Of a stretch of 64,000 bases of DNA, positions 26,187-34,886 are shown piece by piece. Both the position numbers and the translations under genes were made by a program. Origin of the DNA: Polyangia bacterium. GTDB taxonomy: Bacteria > Myxococcota_A > Polyangia > Nannocystales > Nannocystaceae. The DNA is taken from positions 122,960 through 186,959 of the forward strand of contig JAUIFF010000016.1 of assembly GCA_030429545.1 (NCBI GenBank), in the 5' to 3' direction. The notes beneath the pieces are model-generated. The model did not search any database. It saw nothing but the letters and a program-made list of their open reading frames with translations, and had not been told where the DNA came from. How positions within the stretch are numbered: position 1 is the first letter of the stretch; each line of letters opens with the position of its first letter.

Positions 26187-27674
26187 CTACTGTGTCACGG
26201 AGATCGTAAACGTGCCCTCAAACCCAATGGTGCTCGAGCAGGTGTTCATCGTCGAGCCGTTGTTCCACGATATCTCGTGACCCTGTGTCCATCCATTGAA
26301 ATGGCGCACCTCATTGTCCCAGGGCGAAACCATTTGTATATACGACATCACGATCATCTTTGGGTTGTTGTAGTAGTTTGGATTTTCTGGGTAAATGACA
26401 ATGCCGTAGCCGTTGCCAAAGGAACCACCACAGCCGGCATTGGCGGCATTGCGCCCAGCGATAAACAACTTATCTCCATTGTCGAGACTAATGATTCGGT
26501 CGTGGTTATTAGAGTGATACTGACTGTTGACACCGGTTGTCGAGGTGATTTGATCGTACGTCCACGAACCGACTTTTTGTCCGGTTGCACTGTAGACCTC
26601 GTTCATCTGATTGTCATACAGCTTCACGGTTACGGTATTCCCCGGCGCATCCACACAATTGTCGAACCATGAGTTGTTGTCGATGTTGACGTTGCCGTCG
26701 TTGGTTACGGCAAAGCAAAACTCAGACTCGCACATCGCCGAGCAGCCGTCGCCATCCTCGTTGTTACCGTCGTCGCACTCTTCGACGCCTTCCTGGACAA
26801 ATCCATCGCCACAGGTGGCCGCCTGGCAGGCCGAGGTGCACTCATCCGTATCGATGTCGTTGCCGTCGTCACACTGTTCCATCGCCGTCATATTGACGAC
26901 CATGTCGCCGCACTCCGCGGGCGTACAGTCTGCATCGCAGACATCAGACTCGCCGCCGTCGTCGCACGCCTCCACACCTTCATGAACATTCGCGTCACCG
27001 CAAATTGCGTTGAGGCATAGGTCTGTACACTCATCGGTGTTGTCCTCGTTGCCGTCGTCGCACTCTTCTTCACCCTGCAAAACCCCGTCACCGCATGAGG
27101 CTAACTCGCAGACAGAGGTGCATCCATCACTGTCATCGTCGTTACCGTCATCGCAGGCTTCAAACCCTTCGTGGACGACACTATCTCCGCATACGGCAGC
27201 AACGCATGAAGTCAGGCAACTGTCGGTATCGATGTCATTGCCGTCGTCACACTCCTCCACACCTTCCTGTAAGACGCCATCTCCACACGCGGCGACAACG
27301 CAGGAGTTGAGGCACTCGTCGGTATCTACATCATTACCGTCGTCGCACTCCTCATCCCCCTCGACGACGCCATCACCACACACCGGGGCCGGACCTTCGG
27401 TCGTTTCGTCGGTATCCGAGTCATCCATTGTGGTTGAGTCAGACTCCGTCCCGTCAGACTCTGTCCCGTCGGTACCTTCGGTCGTCTCAATATCACTTGT
27501 CTCCACCCCCGTGGTTTCGGTGCTTTCGGTCGTCTCGGTTGTTGTCGTGGTTGTGGTGGAGTCTGTGTCCGTACCTGTCTCAGAGTCCGTTGTCGTCGCA
27601 CCTTCTGAGCTGCAAGCTGCCAACGCTGTTGCGACTGTCATCGCAACGAGTATTTGAGTCCGATTTCTACGCAT
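26187..27674 (-). CDS. Cys-rich repeat (DUF4215-type) surface lipoprotein
   Basis: A 495-aa lipoprotein. The leader MRRNRTQILVAMTVATALAAC ends in a proper lipobox (LAAC). Residues about 22-90 are almost entirely Thr, Ser, Glu and Asp, an extended linker typical of proteins held away from the outer membrane. Seven repeats of about 32 residues follow (CGDGVxxEGxEECDDGNxxDxDxCxxxC), the Myxococcus Cys-rich DUF4215 pattern; each has four Cys and an acidic loop likely to bind calcium. The final 150 residues form a distinct beta-rich domain with its own Cys pairs, perhaps a ligand-binding C-terminal module. The ATG at 27674 is used because it starts the signal peptide. Confidence 0.9.
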   Translation of the reverse strand: MRRNRTQILVAMTVATALAACSSEGATTTDSETGTDTDSTTTTTTTETTESTETTGVETSDIETTEGTDGTESDGTESDSTTMDDSDTDETTEGPAPVCGDGVVEGDEECDDGNDVDTDECLNSCVVAACGDGVLQEGVEECDDGNDIDTDSCLTSCVAAVCGDSVVHEGFEACDDGNDDDSDGCTSVCELASCGDGVLQGEEECDDGNEDNTDECTDLCLNAICGDANVHEGVEACDDGGESDVCDADCTPAECGDMVVNMTAMEQCDDGNDIDTDECTSACQAATCGDGFVQEGVEECDDGNNEDGDGCSAMCESEFCFAVTNDGNVNIDNNSWFDNCVDAPGNTVTVKLYDNQMNEVYSATGQKVGSWTYDQITSTTGVNSQYHSNNHDRIISLDNGDKLFIAGRNAANAGCGGSFGNGYGIVIYPENPNYYNNPKMIVMSYIQMVSPWDNEVRHFNGWTQGHEISWNNGSTMNTCSSTIGFEGTFTISVTQ

Positions 27675-27884
27675 AAAAATTAGCTTCAGGGACTCCGGTA
27701 ACGACGTCAACTTAAACATGTCCCTAAGAACAGGCAAAACAGTACGTGTTGCCGGACAATCGACGCAGCAATTACCTGCGCACAAATACACTGTAGGGCC
27801 GTATCACAAGGCATCCGCCCCCCACTGACACGGGCGAACAGGCTTTTGGAGGCCCTATCCGCGAACCGACTGAACCGTGGGGCC

Positions 27885-28760
27885 TTACGTCGATGGCTTG
27901 TTGCTTTTTGCGTTTTTAGCTGATTTCGAGCGGCTGTCGACCCGCTCGAGGGCCTGCTCGGCTGCTGCCCGTTCGGCCAGCCGCAAGCTTCGCCCCTCGC
28001 CCTCGCCGAGCACCTCAACCGTGCCCGGGTCATTCCGGTTGGCACGCCGGCGAACAAACACGCGGGCGCGCCAATGGGGAGCTCCGGGGGGCGGACGTTC
28101 GCCGACAACTTCATAGACCGGGGTGAGCCGCAGGGTTGCCTGGGCCCACTGTTGCAACCGACTCTTGGCATCGAGGCCGTGGTTGGGTTCTAACCCTTCA
28201 AGCCGCGCCCCAAAAAGTTGTATAAACACTTTTTCTGCGGCTGCGTGGGGATTGTTGCCGGCTGCCTTGGCGTCTAAAAACACGGCTCCCATCACCGCTT
28301 CGAGGGCGTCGGCTAGGGTACCGTCCTGCTCCTGTACACCGCGGCGGCCATCGCCCTTACCCAGAAATAACCACTCGCCAAGCTCGATGGTACGGGCGAC
28401 CTTGGCGAGGGCTTTTTCAGACACAACCGCGGCTCGCAAGCGGGTGAGCTTGCCTTCGCTGAGCTCGGGAAACTTGCGCCACAGAGCCCCGGCGGCGAGT
28501 AGGTCGAGCACGGCGTCGCCAAAAAACTCGAGACAGGCGTTGCTCGGCCACCCGGCCCGGCGGTGCTCGTTCGACCACGAACCGAGCGTGAGGGCGGTGC
28601 GCAAAAGTGCAGGTCGTTCAAATGCATAGTCAAGTGCTTGTTGGAGCGGACCTAGGGCCGCGAGCTCACGGACGACCCGTTCACGGGCTGCCGGGTCGTC
28701 GCAGCGGTCGGGGAGCTGCTCCAAAACCGCTGGTAGGACGCTCGGTACTTGACTATGCAT
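27885..28760 (-). CDS. rnc: Ribonuclease III
   Basis: A 291-aa double-strand-specific RNase. It cleaves rRNA precursors and structured mRNAs in the cytoplasm. The RNase III signature appears as NACLEFFGDAVLDLL (about residues 73-87, usual form NERLEFLGDAVL), and the second acidic motif as DALEAVMGAVFLDA (about 150), so the metal ligands are intact. Residues about 215-280 form a double-stranded-RNA-binding domain ending AERAAAEQAL. The N-terminal extension of about 40 residues and the Ser/Lys-rich C-terminal tail are longer than in E. coli (226 aa). The ATG at 28760 overlaps the mnmA stop by 8 bases, suggesting translational coupling. Confidence 0.93.
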   Translation of the reverse strand: MHSQVPSVLPAVLEQLPDRCDDPAARERVVRELAALGPLQQALDYAFERPALLRTALTLGSWSNEHRRAGWPSNACLEFFGDAVLDLLAAGALWRKFPELSEGKLTRLRAAVVSEKALAKVARTIELGEWLFLGKGDGRRGVQEQDGTLADALEAVMGAVFLDAKAAGNNPHAAAEKVFIQLFGARLEGLEPNHGLDAKSRLQQWAQATLRLTPVYEVVGERPPPGAPHWRARVFVRRRANRNDPGTVEVLGEGEGRSLRLAERAAAEQALERVDSRSKSAKNAKSNKPST

Positions 28761-29835
28761 TGGCCTCGACCACCTCGATCCAGCCGCCGCCCAAAACCCG
28801 GTCGCCGCTGTAGACAACGCCTGCTTGCCCAGGAGCGATGGCTCGTACGGGCTCGTCAAAGCGAACCCTGGCTAGGTTATTGTCGACTTCGATGGTGGCC
28901 GCAGCTGCCGGCGAACGGTGGCGAATCTGGACATGCCCGCGGATCGGACCCTCGGGCCGGGGGCCAAACCACCGCAGGTCGTGGAGCTCTAGCTCGCGCC
29001 GACTCAGTGCATCTACACTTCCGACGACGACTTCGCGGCGCTCGGGCAGGACACGCAGGACGTAACGCGGCTTTGTCCCGGCGATTCGCAAACCCCGTCG
29101 CTGACCCACGGTGACGGTGTGGATCCCCTGGTGGGTACCGACGACGTTGCCTTCGCTGTCGACAAAGTTCCCGGGCGCCAACGCGTTCGTGTCGAGGCCC
29201 CGCGCCTGCACCTGCTGGGCGACGACATCGGCGTGCGAACGGCCGCCGACAAAGCACAATTCGACGCTGTCGGGTGCATCCCAGTTGGGCAAGTCGAGGT
29301 CGCGGGCACGTTCACGGACGCGGTCCTTGTTCCACCCTCCGAGGGGAAACCGGACCTTGGGCAGGACGTGCTCACCCATCGCAAACAGGAAGTAGCTCTG
29401 GTCTTTGGAGGGGTCTACACCTCGCAGAAGGTGCCCCTGTTCGATCCGCGCATAGTGCCCGGTCACGAGCAGATCGGCGGAGATCGCTTCGGCCCGGGCG
29501 AGCAGCGGCGCAAACTTGACGTGCTCGTTGCAACGGACACACGGGTTGGGCGTGCGCCCGCCGGCATACTCGCGGGCGAAGTCGCCGATGACGTGGTCGG
29601 AGAATCGCTCGCTCTCATCGACGGTGTAGTGTGGAACCCCCAACTGATCACAGACCTGCCGAGCCAAGTCGACCTCGGCCGGTGAGCAACAGGTCCCGCC
29701 CCGCCCTTTTCCCGGCGCTTCGCTGGCGTTGTAAAGTCGCATCGTCATACCGACCACATCGTGGCCAGCTTCGACCATCAGGGCTGCGGCGAGGGATGAA
29801 TCGACGCCTCCAGACATGGCACACACGACTCGCAT
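28753..29835 (-). CDS. mnmA: tRNA-specific 2-thiouridylase
   Basis: A 360-aa enzyme that adds sulfur to C2 of the wobble uridine of tRNA Lys, Glu and Gln, using ATP and a persulfide relayed from cysteine desulfurase. The PP-loop SGGVDSS (about residues 8-14), the first catalytic Cys in TPNPCVRC (about 100), the second in VELCFVGG (about 195) and the GHYAR and KDQSYFLF motifs are present. It lies 77 bp after the cysteine desulfurase gene and overlaps rnc. The ATG at 29835 is immediately before the PP-loop, as in family members; a long upstream frame is not coding. Confidence 0.95.
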   Translation of the reverse strand: MRVVCAMSGGVDSSLAAALMVEAGHDVVGMTMRLYNASEAPGKGRGGTCCSPAEVDLARQVCDQLGVPHYTVDESERFSDHVIGDFAREYAGGRTPNPCVRCNEHVKFAPLLARAEAISADLLVTGHYARIEQGHLLRGVDPSKDQSYFLFAMGEHVLPKVRFPLGGWNKDRVRERARDLDLPNWDAPDSVELCFVGGRSHADVVAQQVQARGLDTNALAPGNFVDSEGNVVGTHQGIHTVTVGQRRGLRIAGTKPRYVLRVLPERREVVVGSVDALSRRELELHDLRWFGPRPEGPIRGHVQIRHRSPAAAATIEVDNNLARVRFDEPVRAIAPGQAGVVYSGDRVLGGGWIEVVEANA

Positions 29836-29912
29836 GGGCCGATGTGTAGCTCGAATCACGGTGGACGTCACCCCGCTGTGTGACGGCGCGAAACTGTCCA
29901 GCGACGCGGAAC

Positions 29913-31115
29913 TTAGGTGTCTGTGAAGTCGGCCCGCGAAAATCCGATGGACGGCGCCGCAGTCCCACGTACTCGCGTAATCGCCTGGGGAAGCGCTGTG
30001 AGCAGGGCGTCGATATCTTCGCTGGTATTGCTCCCGCCGATCGACACGCGGATCGAGCCCCGGGCGGTCTCGCCGGGAATTCCAAGAGAGAGCAGCACAT
30101 GTGAGGGCTCGAGGCTGCCAGCCGAGCACGCCGCTCCCGTCGAAACCGCGATACCCGCGAGGTCGAGGTTGATCAGCAGCAGCTGGCCCTCACACCCGTC
30201 CACACTGAAGTTCACTGTATTACCAACGTTGTGCTGGCGATCGCCGTTGACCACAACCCCGGTCATCGCGTCGAGGCCGGCCAACAGGCGGGCTCGTAAA
30301 CCTTGTACGTGCTCACGATGTTGCGCGAGGCGCTCGCTGCTGAGGCGGGCCGCGACCGCGAGTCCCATCACCAATGCGGGATTCTCGGTGCCGGGCCGCC
30401 GCCCTCGCTCCTGGTGACCGCCGACAAATACCGGGTCGAGCTGGATACCGCGGCGGTGAATGAGTGCCCCCACACCTTTCGGCCCGTTGATCTTGTGGCC
30501 GCTGAGGGACAGCAGGTCGACGTTGAGCTGCGGAAACTGAATCGCCATTTTGCCCACGGCCTGGACCGCGTCGGTGTGTATGACAATGTCCGGCCGCAGC
30601 TTGCGGACAGCCTCGGCTATTTGTGCGATCGGGTACACGTTGCCGAGCTCGTGGTTGCAAAGCGCCAACGAAATAACCCCGATCTCGGGGTGCTGCGAAA
30701 GCTTCGCCAACACGGCCTCGGGACCGATGCGTCCGTGGCGATCGACTTCGACTTCGCAGGTGAACACCCCCTCAGCGGCAAGGCGTGACACCGCCGTCCG
30801 AACCGAAGGGTGTTCGAGTGGCGAGCTCAAAACGCCGTGACGTCGATCGTGTTTGCGCAGCCAGCGAGCCGCGCCGAACAACGCTAAGTTGTTGGCCTCG
30901 GTCCCTCCGCTTGTGAGGGTAACTTGGAGCGTGTTAACGCCGAGTGCCCGGGCAATTTGTCGGCGGCCGCGTTCCAATACTGCCCGAACCCGCTGGCCAC
31001 CTACGTGTACGCTAGAGGGGTTTGCCTGTAACCCAGGGTCGGCGAGGACCTCGTGGATGGCCCGGCTCACCTCCGGATCGACGGGGGTCGATGCGTTGTG
31101 ATCGAGGTAGATCAC
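29913..31115 (-). CDS. Cysteine desulfurase (NifS/IscS family)
   Basis: A 400-aa PLP-dependent enzyme that takes sulfur from cysteine as a persulfide. The sequence has YLDHNASTPV at the start, SGGTEANNLAL (PLP region), HTDAVQAVGK, the Schiff-base lysine in SGHKINGPKG and the persulfide Cys in STGAACSAGS. The short form of the Cys loop and ACSAG sequence suit IscS/NifS rather than SufS. Directly upstream of mnmA, it is the natural sulfur donor for tRNA thiolation. The GTG at 31115, just before IYLDHNAST, is preferred to a TTG at 31136. No iscU or fdx is beside it, so a role in general Fe-S assembly is uncertain. Confidence 0.93.
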   Translation of the reverse strand: MIYLDHNASTPVDPEVSRAIHEVLADPGLQANPSSVHVGGQRVRAVLERGRRQIARALGVNTLQVTLTSGGTEANNLALFGAARWLRKHDRRHGVLSSPLEHPSVRTAVSRLAAEGVFTCEVEVDRHGRIGPEAVLAKLSQHPEIGVISLALCNHELGNVYPIAQIAEAVRKLRPDIVIHTDAVQAVGKMAIQFPQLNVDLLSLSGHKINGPKGVGALIHRRGIQLDPVFVGGHQERGRRPGTENPALVMGLAVAARLSSERLAQHREHVQGLRARLLAGLDAMTGVVVNGDRQHNVGNTVNFSVDGCEGQLLLINLDLAGIAVSTGAACSAGSLEPSHVLLSLGIPGETARGSIRVSIGGSNTSEDIDALLTALPQAITRVRGTAAPSIGFSRADFTDT

Positions 31116-31308
31116 CGCCCCCCTATACCACGACAAATTGTTTCGGGGGCTTTTACCGACACCTTCGCAAAACGCGTGGTCTGCGTGCCACGTACCTGAA
31201 CGCGCTTCCTCTCGGAGATTCGCGCTGATCCCGTCTTTCGAAGTTCGACCCTGTCTCGGTTCACTTGAGCGTTGACTGCCAGCCCGGAGCGTTCAATTAT
31301 GCATCGCC

Positions 31309-33690
31309 TTGAGCCTACTCGGGACCATGATGCTGAGGGCTGGACTGCTCTCCGCGGACCAACTTGCGGCCGTCCAGGCCCACGTGCTCGAGCACAAAAA
31401 CTCGTTCGTCGAGTCTGTGCTCACCCTCGGTTTTGCGGATCAGACCAGCATTGTCTCCTTCCTTCACAGCAAGCTGATGATCCCGCGGGTCGGGGCTGCA
31501 GTTTTGCAGGTGGTCGATGACGAATCGATCTCGAGGGTTCCGGCGGAGCTTGCCCACAAGCACACCGTGTTGCCGGTGTCCACCGACGAAGCCGGCAACC
31601 TCACGCTGGCGATGGCGGACCCGACCGATATGAAAACGGTCGACGCGATTTCAGAGCACACCGGCGCCTATCTGGTGCGAGCTGTGGCTCCGCTGTTCGC
31701 CCTGCGTGAAGCCATCGAGCAATACTACGGGGCACGCCCCGACAATAAACCTGCACATACAAACAAATCGACGAGTCAACCGCGACCTGCCCCCTCGGTT
31801 GCGGCCCCGTCCACCCCCGTCGCCGCACCGGCCGTGTCGGCCCCGTCGGCTCCTGCTGTCAAAGCGCCTTCGGCCCCCTCTGTCAAAGCACCTTCGGCCC
31901 CATCGGTGAAGGCCCCTTCAGCCCCTTCGGTTGCCGCGCCTTCGATCTCGGCTCCTTCGGTGTCCGCACCGTCGATCTCACCGCCCGTCGCGGCTCCTTC
32001 ACTGTCTCCGCCGTCGGTTTCTGTGCCAGCCCCGTCGGTCTCCGCTCCTTCCGTTAAAGCCCCTTCGATTTCGGCTCCTTCGGTTTCGGCCCCCTCGATC
32101 GCAGCGCCGACGGTCAGTCCCCCGTCCGTGTCGGCGCCCTCGATTGCCGCGCCGTCGGTCTCTGCACCTGCCGTCTCCGCACCGTCTATTGGTGGCAAAT
32201 CGGGGCCATCGATCGCAGCGCCAACACTCGCACCACCGCCGACTGTCGGCCCAAAAAAACAATCGTCTCCACTGGCAGCGCCCTCGCTCGCAGCACCATC
32301 GGCCCAGGTGCCATCAAACACGCCGGCAACGCTTGCAGCACCATCGGCTCCGTCGAACACACCGGCCTCCCCAGCTTCGGCGCAACCAAAAGCTCCCGGG
32401 TCAGCGAATCAACGCGAGCAACAACCGCAGTACCAGCAGCAGCAGTACCAGCAGCAGCAGTACCAGCAGCAGCAGTACCAACAGCCGCAGTACCAGCAAC
32501 CGCAGCAGCAGTATCAACAGCCGCAGCAGTACCAACAGCCGCAGCAGCAGCCGTACCAACAGCCGCAGCAACAGTACCGACCGCAGCAGCAGCCGCAACA
32601 GTACCAACAGCCGCAGCAATACCAACAGCAGCAACAGCCGTACCCGCAGCAGCAGCCGTACCAGCAGCAGCCGTACCAACAACAGCAGCAGCCGTACCAG
32701 CAGCAGCAACCGTACCCGCAGCAGCCTCAACAACAACAGCCGCAGCAGTATCAGCAGCAGCCGTACCAACAGCCGCAACAGCAGTACCAACAGCAGCCGT
32801 ACCAGCAGCAGCAGCAGCAGTACAGGCCGCAAAATACGTTTCAACAGTCGCAGCAACAGTACCAGCAGGCTCAGCAGCAGTTCCAACAGCAATACCAGCC
32901 GCAACAACAGCCGCCACAACAGCAGCAATCGTACGTTGCCCCGCGCAACCCTTCGCCTTCGCCAGGGCCTGGGGTCTCTCCGCTCGGCCCACCGCCGGAG
33001 CCCGGCTACCAATCCGACCGGAGCCCGACCGAGCACGATACCCCCGACGATTTCGAAACCCTCGATAACCCGCGAGAGCGCTCGACAACGGTCGAGTCGA
33101 CCCCGAGTTCGAGCCGCGACACGCCCTACCCCGCGGCCGGTGCCCGCAAGCGTTCGGCGGGTTGGAACCCTCCGCAACAACAGCTCAACAACCAAGTCAC
33201 GCCGCTGTCGCCCGAGGCGTTTAGTCGGATTCTTCCGCGATTTGCCACCGTCACGTCCCGCGACCAGATTACTGGCCTGCTCCTCGACTTCCTTGGTGAA
33301 GGCTTCGAGCGTGTGATCATGTTTGTTCACATCAAGGGCGAAATCCGTGGACGCGACGCACGGGGCGAAGACCTCATGGTCGAAGCCGTCCGGCAAATCC
33401 GGATCCCCGCAGGTGGCCCCTCGCTGTTCTCAACTGTCATCGAGCACCAAACCCCGTACTTCGGCCCCATGCGCACCGACACCGCCATCGACAGTGCGTT
33501 TTTCTCGGCCCTAGGGGGTGTCCACGGCAATGTTCTGGTGGTCCCGGTGATCCTGCGTAAACGCGTTCCACTACTTGTATTTGCATCGGGTGCACGCCAC
33601 GCCGTCGATGCAAACTCGCTCCACGACCTGACCGAAACCGTCGGGCAGGCGTTCGAGCGCTTGATCGTTGCCGACAAGGCCCGTCGCTAG
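31309..33690 (+). CDS. MshEN-domain protein with Ala/Pro/Ser and Gln-rich low-complexity core
   Basis: A 793-aa protein. Residues about 1-140 match a MshEN/GSPII_E N-terminal domain (LGTMMLRAGLLSADQLAAVQ, then VPAELAHKHTVLPV), which in MshE binds c-di-GMP. Residues about 155-360 are repeats of APSV/PSISAPS type, residues about 364-545 are almost only Gln, Pro and Tyr (QQYQQPQ), and residues about 625-793 form a C-terminal GAF-like domain (FERVIMFVHIKGEIRGRDA, GNVLVVPVILRKRVPLLVF). It has no ATPase, so it is not a secretion motor. The Gln-rich tract resembles prion-like phase-separating segments. The start is TTG at 31309 by domain alignment. Motility or polarity is a guess. Confidence 0.78.
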   Translation: MSLLGTMMLRAGLLSADQLAAVQAHVLEHKNSFVESVLTLGFADQTSIVSFLHSKLMIPRVGAAVLQVVDDESISRVPAELAHKHTVLPVSTDEAGNLTLAMADPTDMKTVDAISEHTGAYLVRAVAPLFALREAIEQYYGARPDNKPAHTNKSTSQPRPAPSVAAPSTPVAAPAVSAPSAPAVKAPSAPSVKAPSAPSVKAPSAPSVAAPSISAPSVSAPSISPPVAAPSLSPPSVSVPAPSVSAPSVKAPSISAPSVSAPSIAAPTVSPPSVSAPSIAAPSVSAPAVSAPSIGGKSGPSIAAPTLAPPPTVGPKKQSSPLAAPSLAAPSAQVPSNTPATLAAPSAPSNTPASPASAQPKAPGSANQREQQPQYQQQQYQQQQYQQQQYQQPQYQQPQQQYQQPQQYQQPQQQPYQQPQQQYRPQQQPQQYQQPQQYQQQQQPYPQQQPYQQQPYQQQQQPYQQQQPYPQQPQQQQPQQYQQQPYQQPQQQYQQQPYQQQQQQYRPQNTFQQSQQQYQQAQQQFQQQYQPQQQPPQQQQSYVAPRNPSPSPGPGVSPLGPPPEPGYQSDRSPTEHDTPDDFETLDNPRERSTTVESTPSSSRDTPYPAAGARKRSAGWNPPQQQLNNQVTPLSPEAFSRILPRFATVTSRDQITGLLLDFLGEGFERVIMFVHIKGEIRGRDARGEDLMVEAVRQIRIPAGGPSLFSTVIEHQTPYFGPMRTDTAIDSAFFSALGGVHGNVLVVPVILRKRVPLLVFASGARHAVDANSLHDLTETVGQAFERLIVADKARR

Positions 33691-33914
33691 CTCTGCTCGC
33701 CCGGGCTTGCTTGCACAAGCAAACTACTGAGAAGTTTCGCCTGGCCGGCTCTCTCGCAGGCTTGTGCCTCTCAGCTGTTGAGCGGGTGATTTGCAGAGCA
33801 GTTTAAGCTTCTACAAGCCAGCTCGCAGGCTTGTAGAAGCTACTTACAATTCTGAAGAATGCTTGCACAAGCAATCGACTGCTAGTCGCTCCGACCACAA
33901 TGCCCAGCTCACAA
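33691..33914. repeat. Intergenic region with several inverted repeats
   Basis: Between two convergent genes. A perfect 14-bp stem (AGCTTCTACAAGCC / GGCTTGTAGAAGCT, 33806-33841, 8-nt loop) is flanked by two copies of a near-palindrome around CTTGCACAAGCAA (33710-33722 and 33862-33874). A shorter direct repeat CTCGCAGGCTTGT occurs at 33753 and 33822. The large stem has no U-tract. It could terminate both convergent genes or be a transposon-like remnant (a MITE), but no target duplication was identified. Confidence 0.6.
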
Positions 33915-34886
33915 CTAAACTGAGCGCATACTGCGTGTGCAGTGGCCGATGTGCGCCTTGAGGTATTTGCTCGGGAGTTCGTGCCCCAAGTGGCCCGCGA
34001 GCCGACTGCTGGTAGCCACTAGGCGATCGAGGTCGACCCCGGTCGTACAGCCCATGCCCTGCAGCATGTAGACCACGTCTTCGCTGGCAACATTGCCCGA
34101 AGCCCCGGGTGCGTAGGGACAGCCCCCGAGCCCACCGGCGGCCGAATCGATGGTGGTAATGCCCATTTGCAAGGCCACCGTGATGTTGGCGAGAGCGGTC
34201 CCGCGGGTGTCGTGAAAGTGCACGGCCATCTTGTCGCGGGTGAGCCCCGCCTCAAGTAGTTGCTGCAGCACATGTTCGACCTGCCGCGGCGTACCCACGC
34301 CGACCGTATCGCCAAGGCTCAACTCGTAGAGCCCCATGTCTGACAGCGCCTTCGAAACTTCGATGACCTGCTCAACCGGAATGTTGCCCTCGTAGGGGCA
34401 CCCGTACACACAGCTGATGTAGCCGCGCACACGCATGCCGCGGTCGAGGGCCTCGCGGACAACCTCGGTGTAGGTCGCCAGGGCCTTTTCGGTCGACTTG
34501 TTGATGTTCTTGAGGTTGTGCGTCTGGGAGGCCGCCATGAAGATGGCGACTTCTTTCATGCCCGCGCGGGTGGCCGAGTCGAGCCCTCGCATGTTGGGGA
34601 CCAGGGCTGAAAACACGACATCGTCGGCGCGCTCTAGCTTGTGAACCGCGGCCGCGACTTCCATGTGGTCGGCCAGCGCCGGGATCCACCGGGGATTGAC
34701 AAAACTTGTAACCTCGATGCGCTTGATCCCCGACTCCAGCAGCCCGCGAATCATCTCGACCTTGCGCGCAGTTGGCAGCACGGCGGTCTCGTTTTGCAAA
34801 CCATCGCGCGGACCAACCTCGTAGATCGACACCTCCTTGGGCATGGCGCCGAACAACGTGGTTGTTTCTGTGACAGGCTCACTCAC
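33915..34886 (-). CDS. Hydroxymethylglutaryl-CoA lyase
   Basis: A 323-aa TIM-barrel lyase that splits HMG-CoA into acetoacetate and acetyl-CoA at the end of leucine breakdown. Family signatures are clear: YEVGPRDGLQNE (metal and substrate site), FVNPRWIPALAD, ISCVYGCPYEG, GDTVGVGTP, HFHDTRGTAL and GLGGCPYAPGASGNVASED, the last containing the catalytic Cys. A GTG at 34886 begins inside the stop codon of the upstream flavin reductase gene and gives MSEPVTE..., so overlap and coupling are likely; an ATG at 34844 is the alternative. No methylglutaconyl-CoA genes are adjacent. Confidence 0.92.
   Translation of the reverse strand: MSEPVTETTTLFGAMPKEVSIYEVGPRDGLQNETAVLPTARKVEMIRGLLESGIKRIEVTSFVNPRWIPALADHMEVAAAVHKLERADDVVFSALVPNMRGLDSATRAGMKEVAIFMAASQTHNLKNINKSTEKALATYTEVVREALDRGMRVRGYISCVYGCPYEGNIPVEQVIEVSKALSDMGLYELSLGDTVGVGTPRQVEHVLQQLLEAGLTRDKMAVHFHDTRGTALANITVALQMGITTIDSAAGGLGGCPYAPGASGNVASEDVVYMLQGMGCTTGVDLDRLVATSSRLAGHLGHELPSKYLKAHIGHCTRSMRSV

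Noticed and set aside
31776..33396. Long minus-strand and other-frame reading frames opposite the MshEN gene
   Set aside because: They come from the repetitive CAG/CCG-rich sequence and have extreme, meaningless composition (for example runs of Leu and Ala-Gly-Thr).
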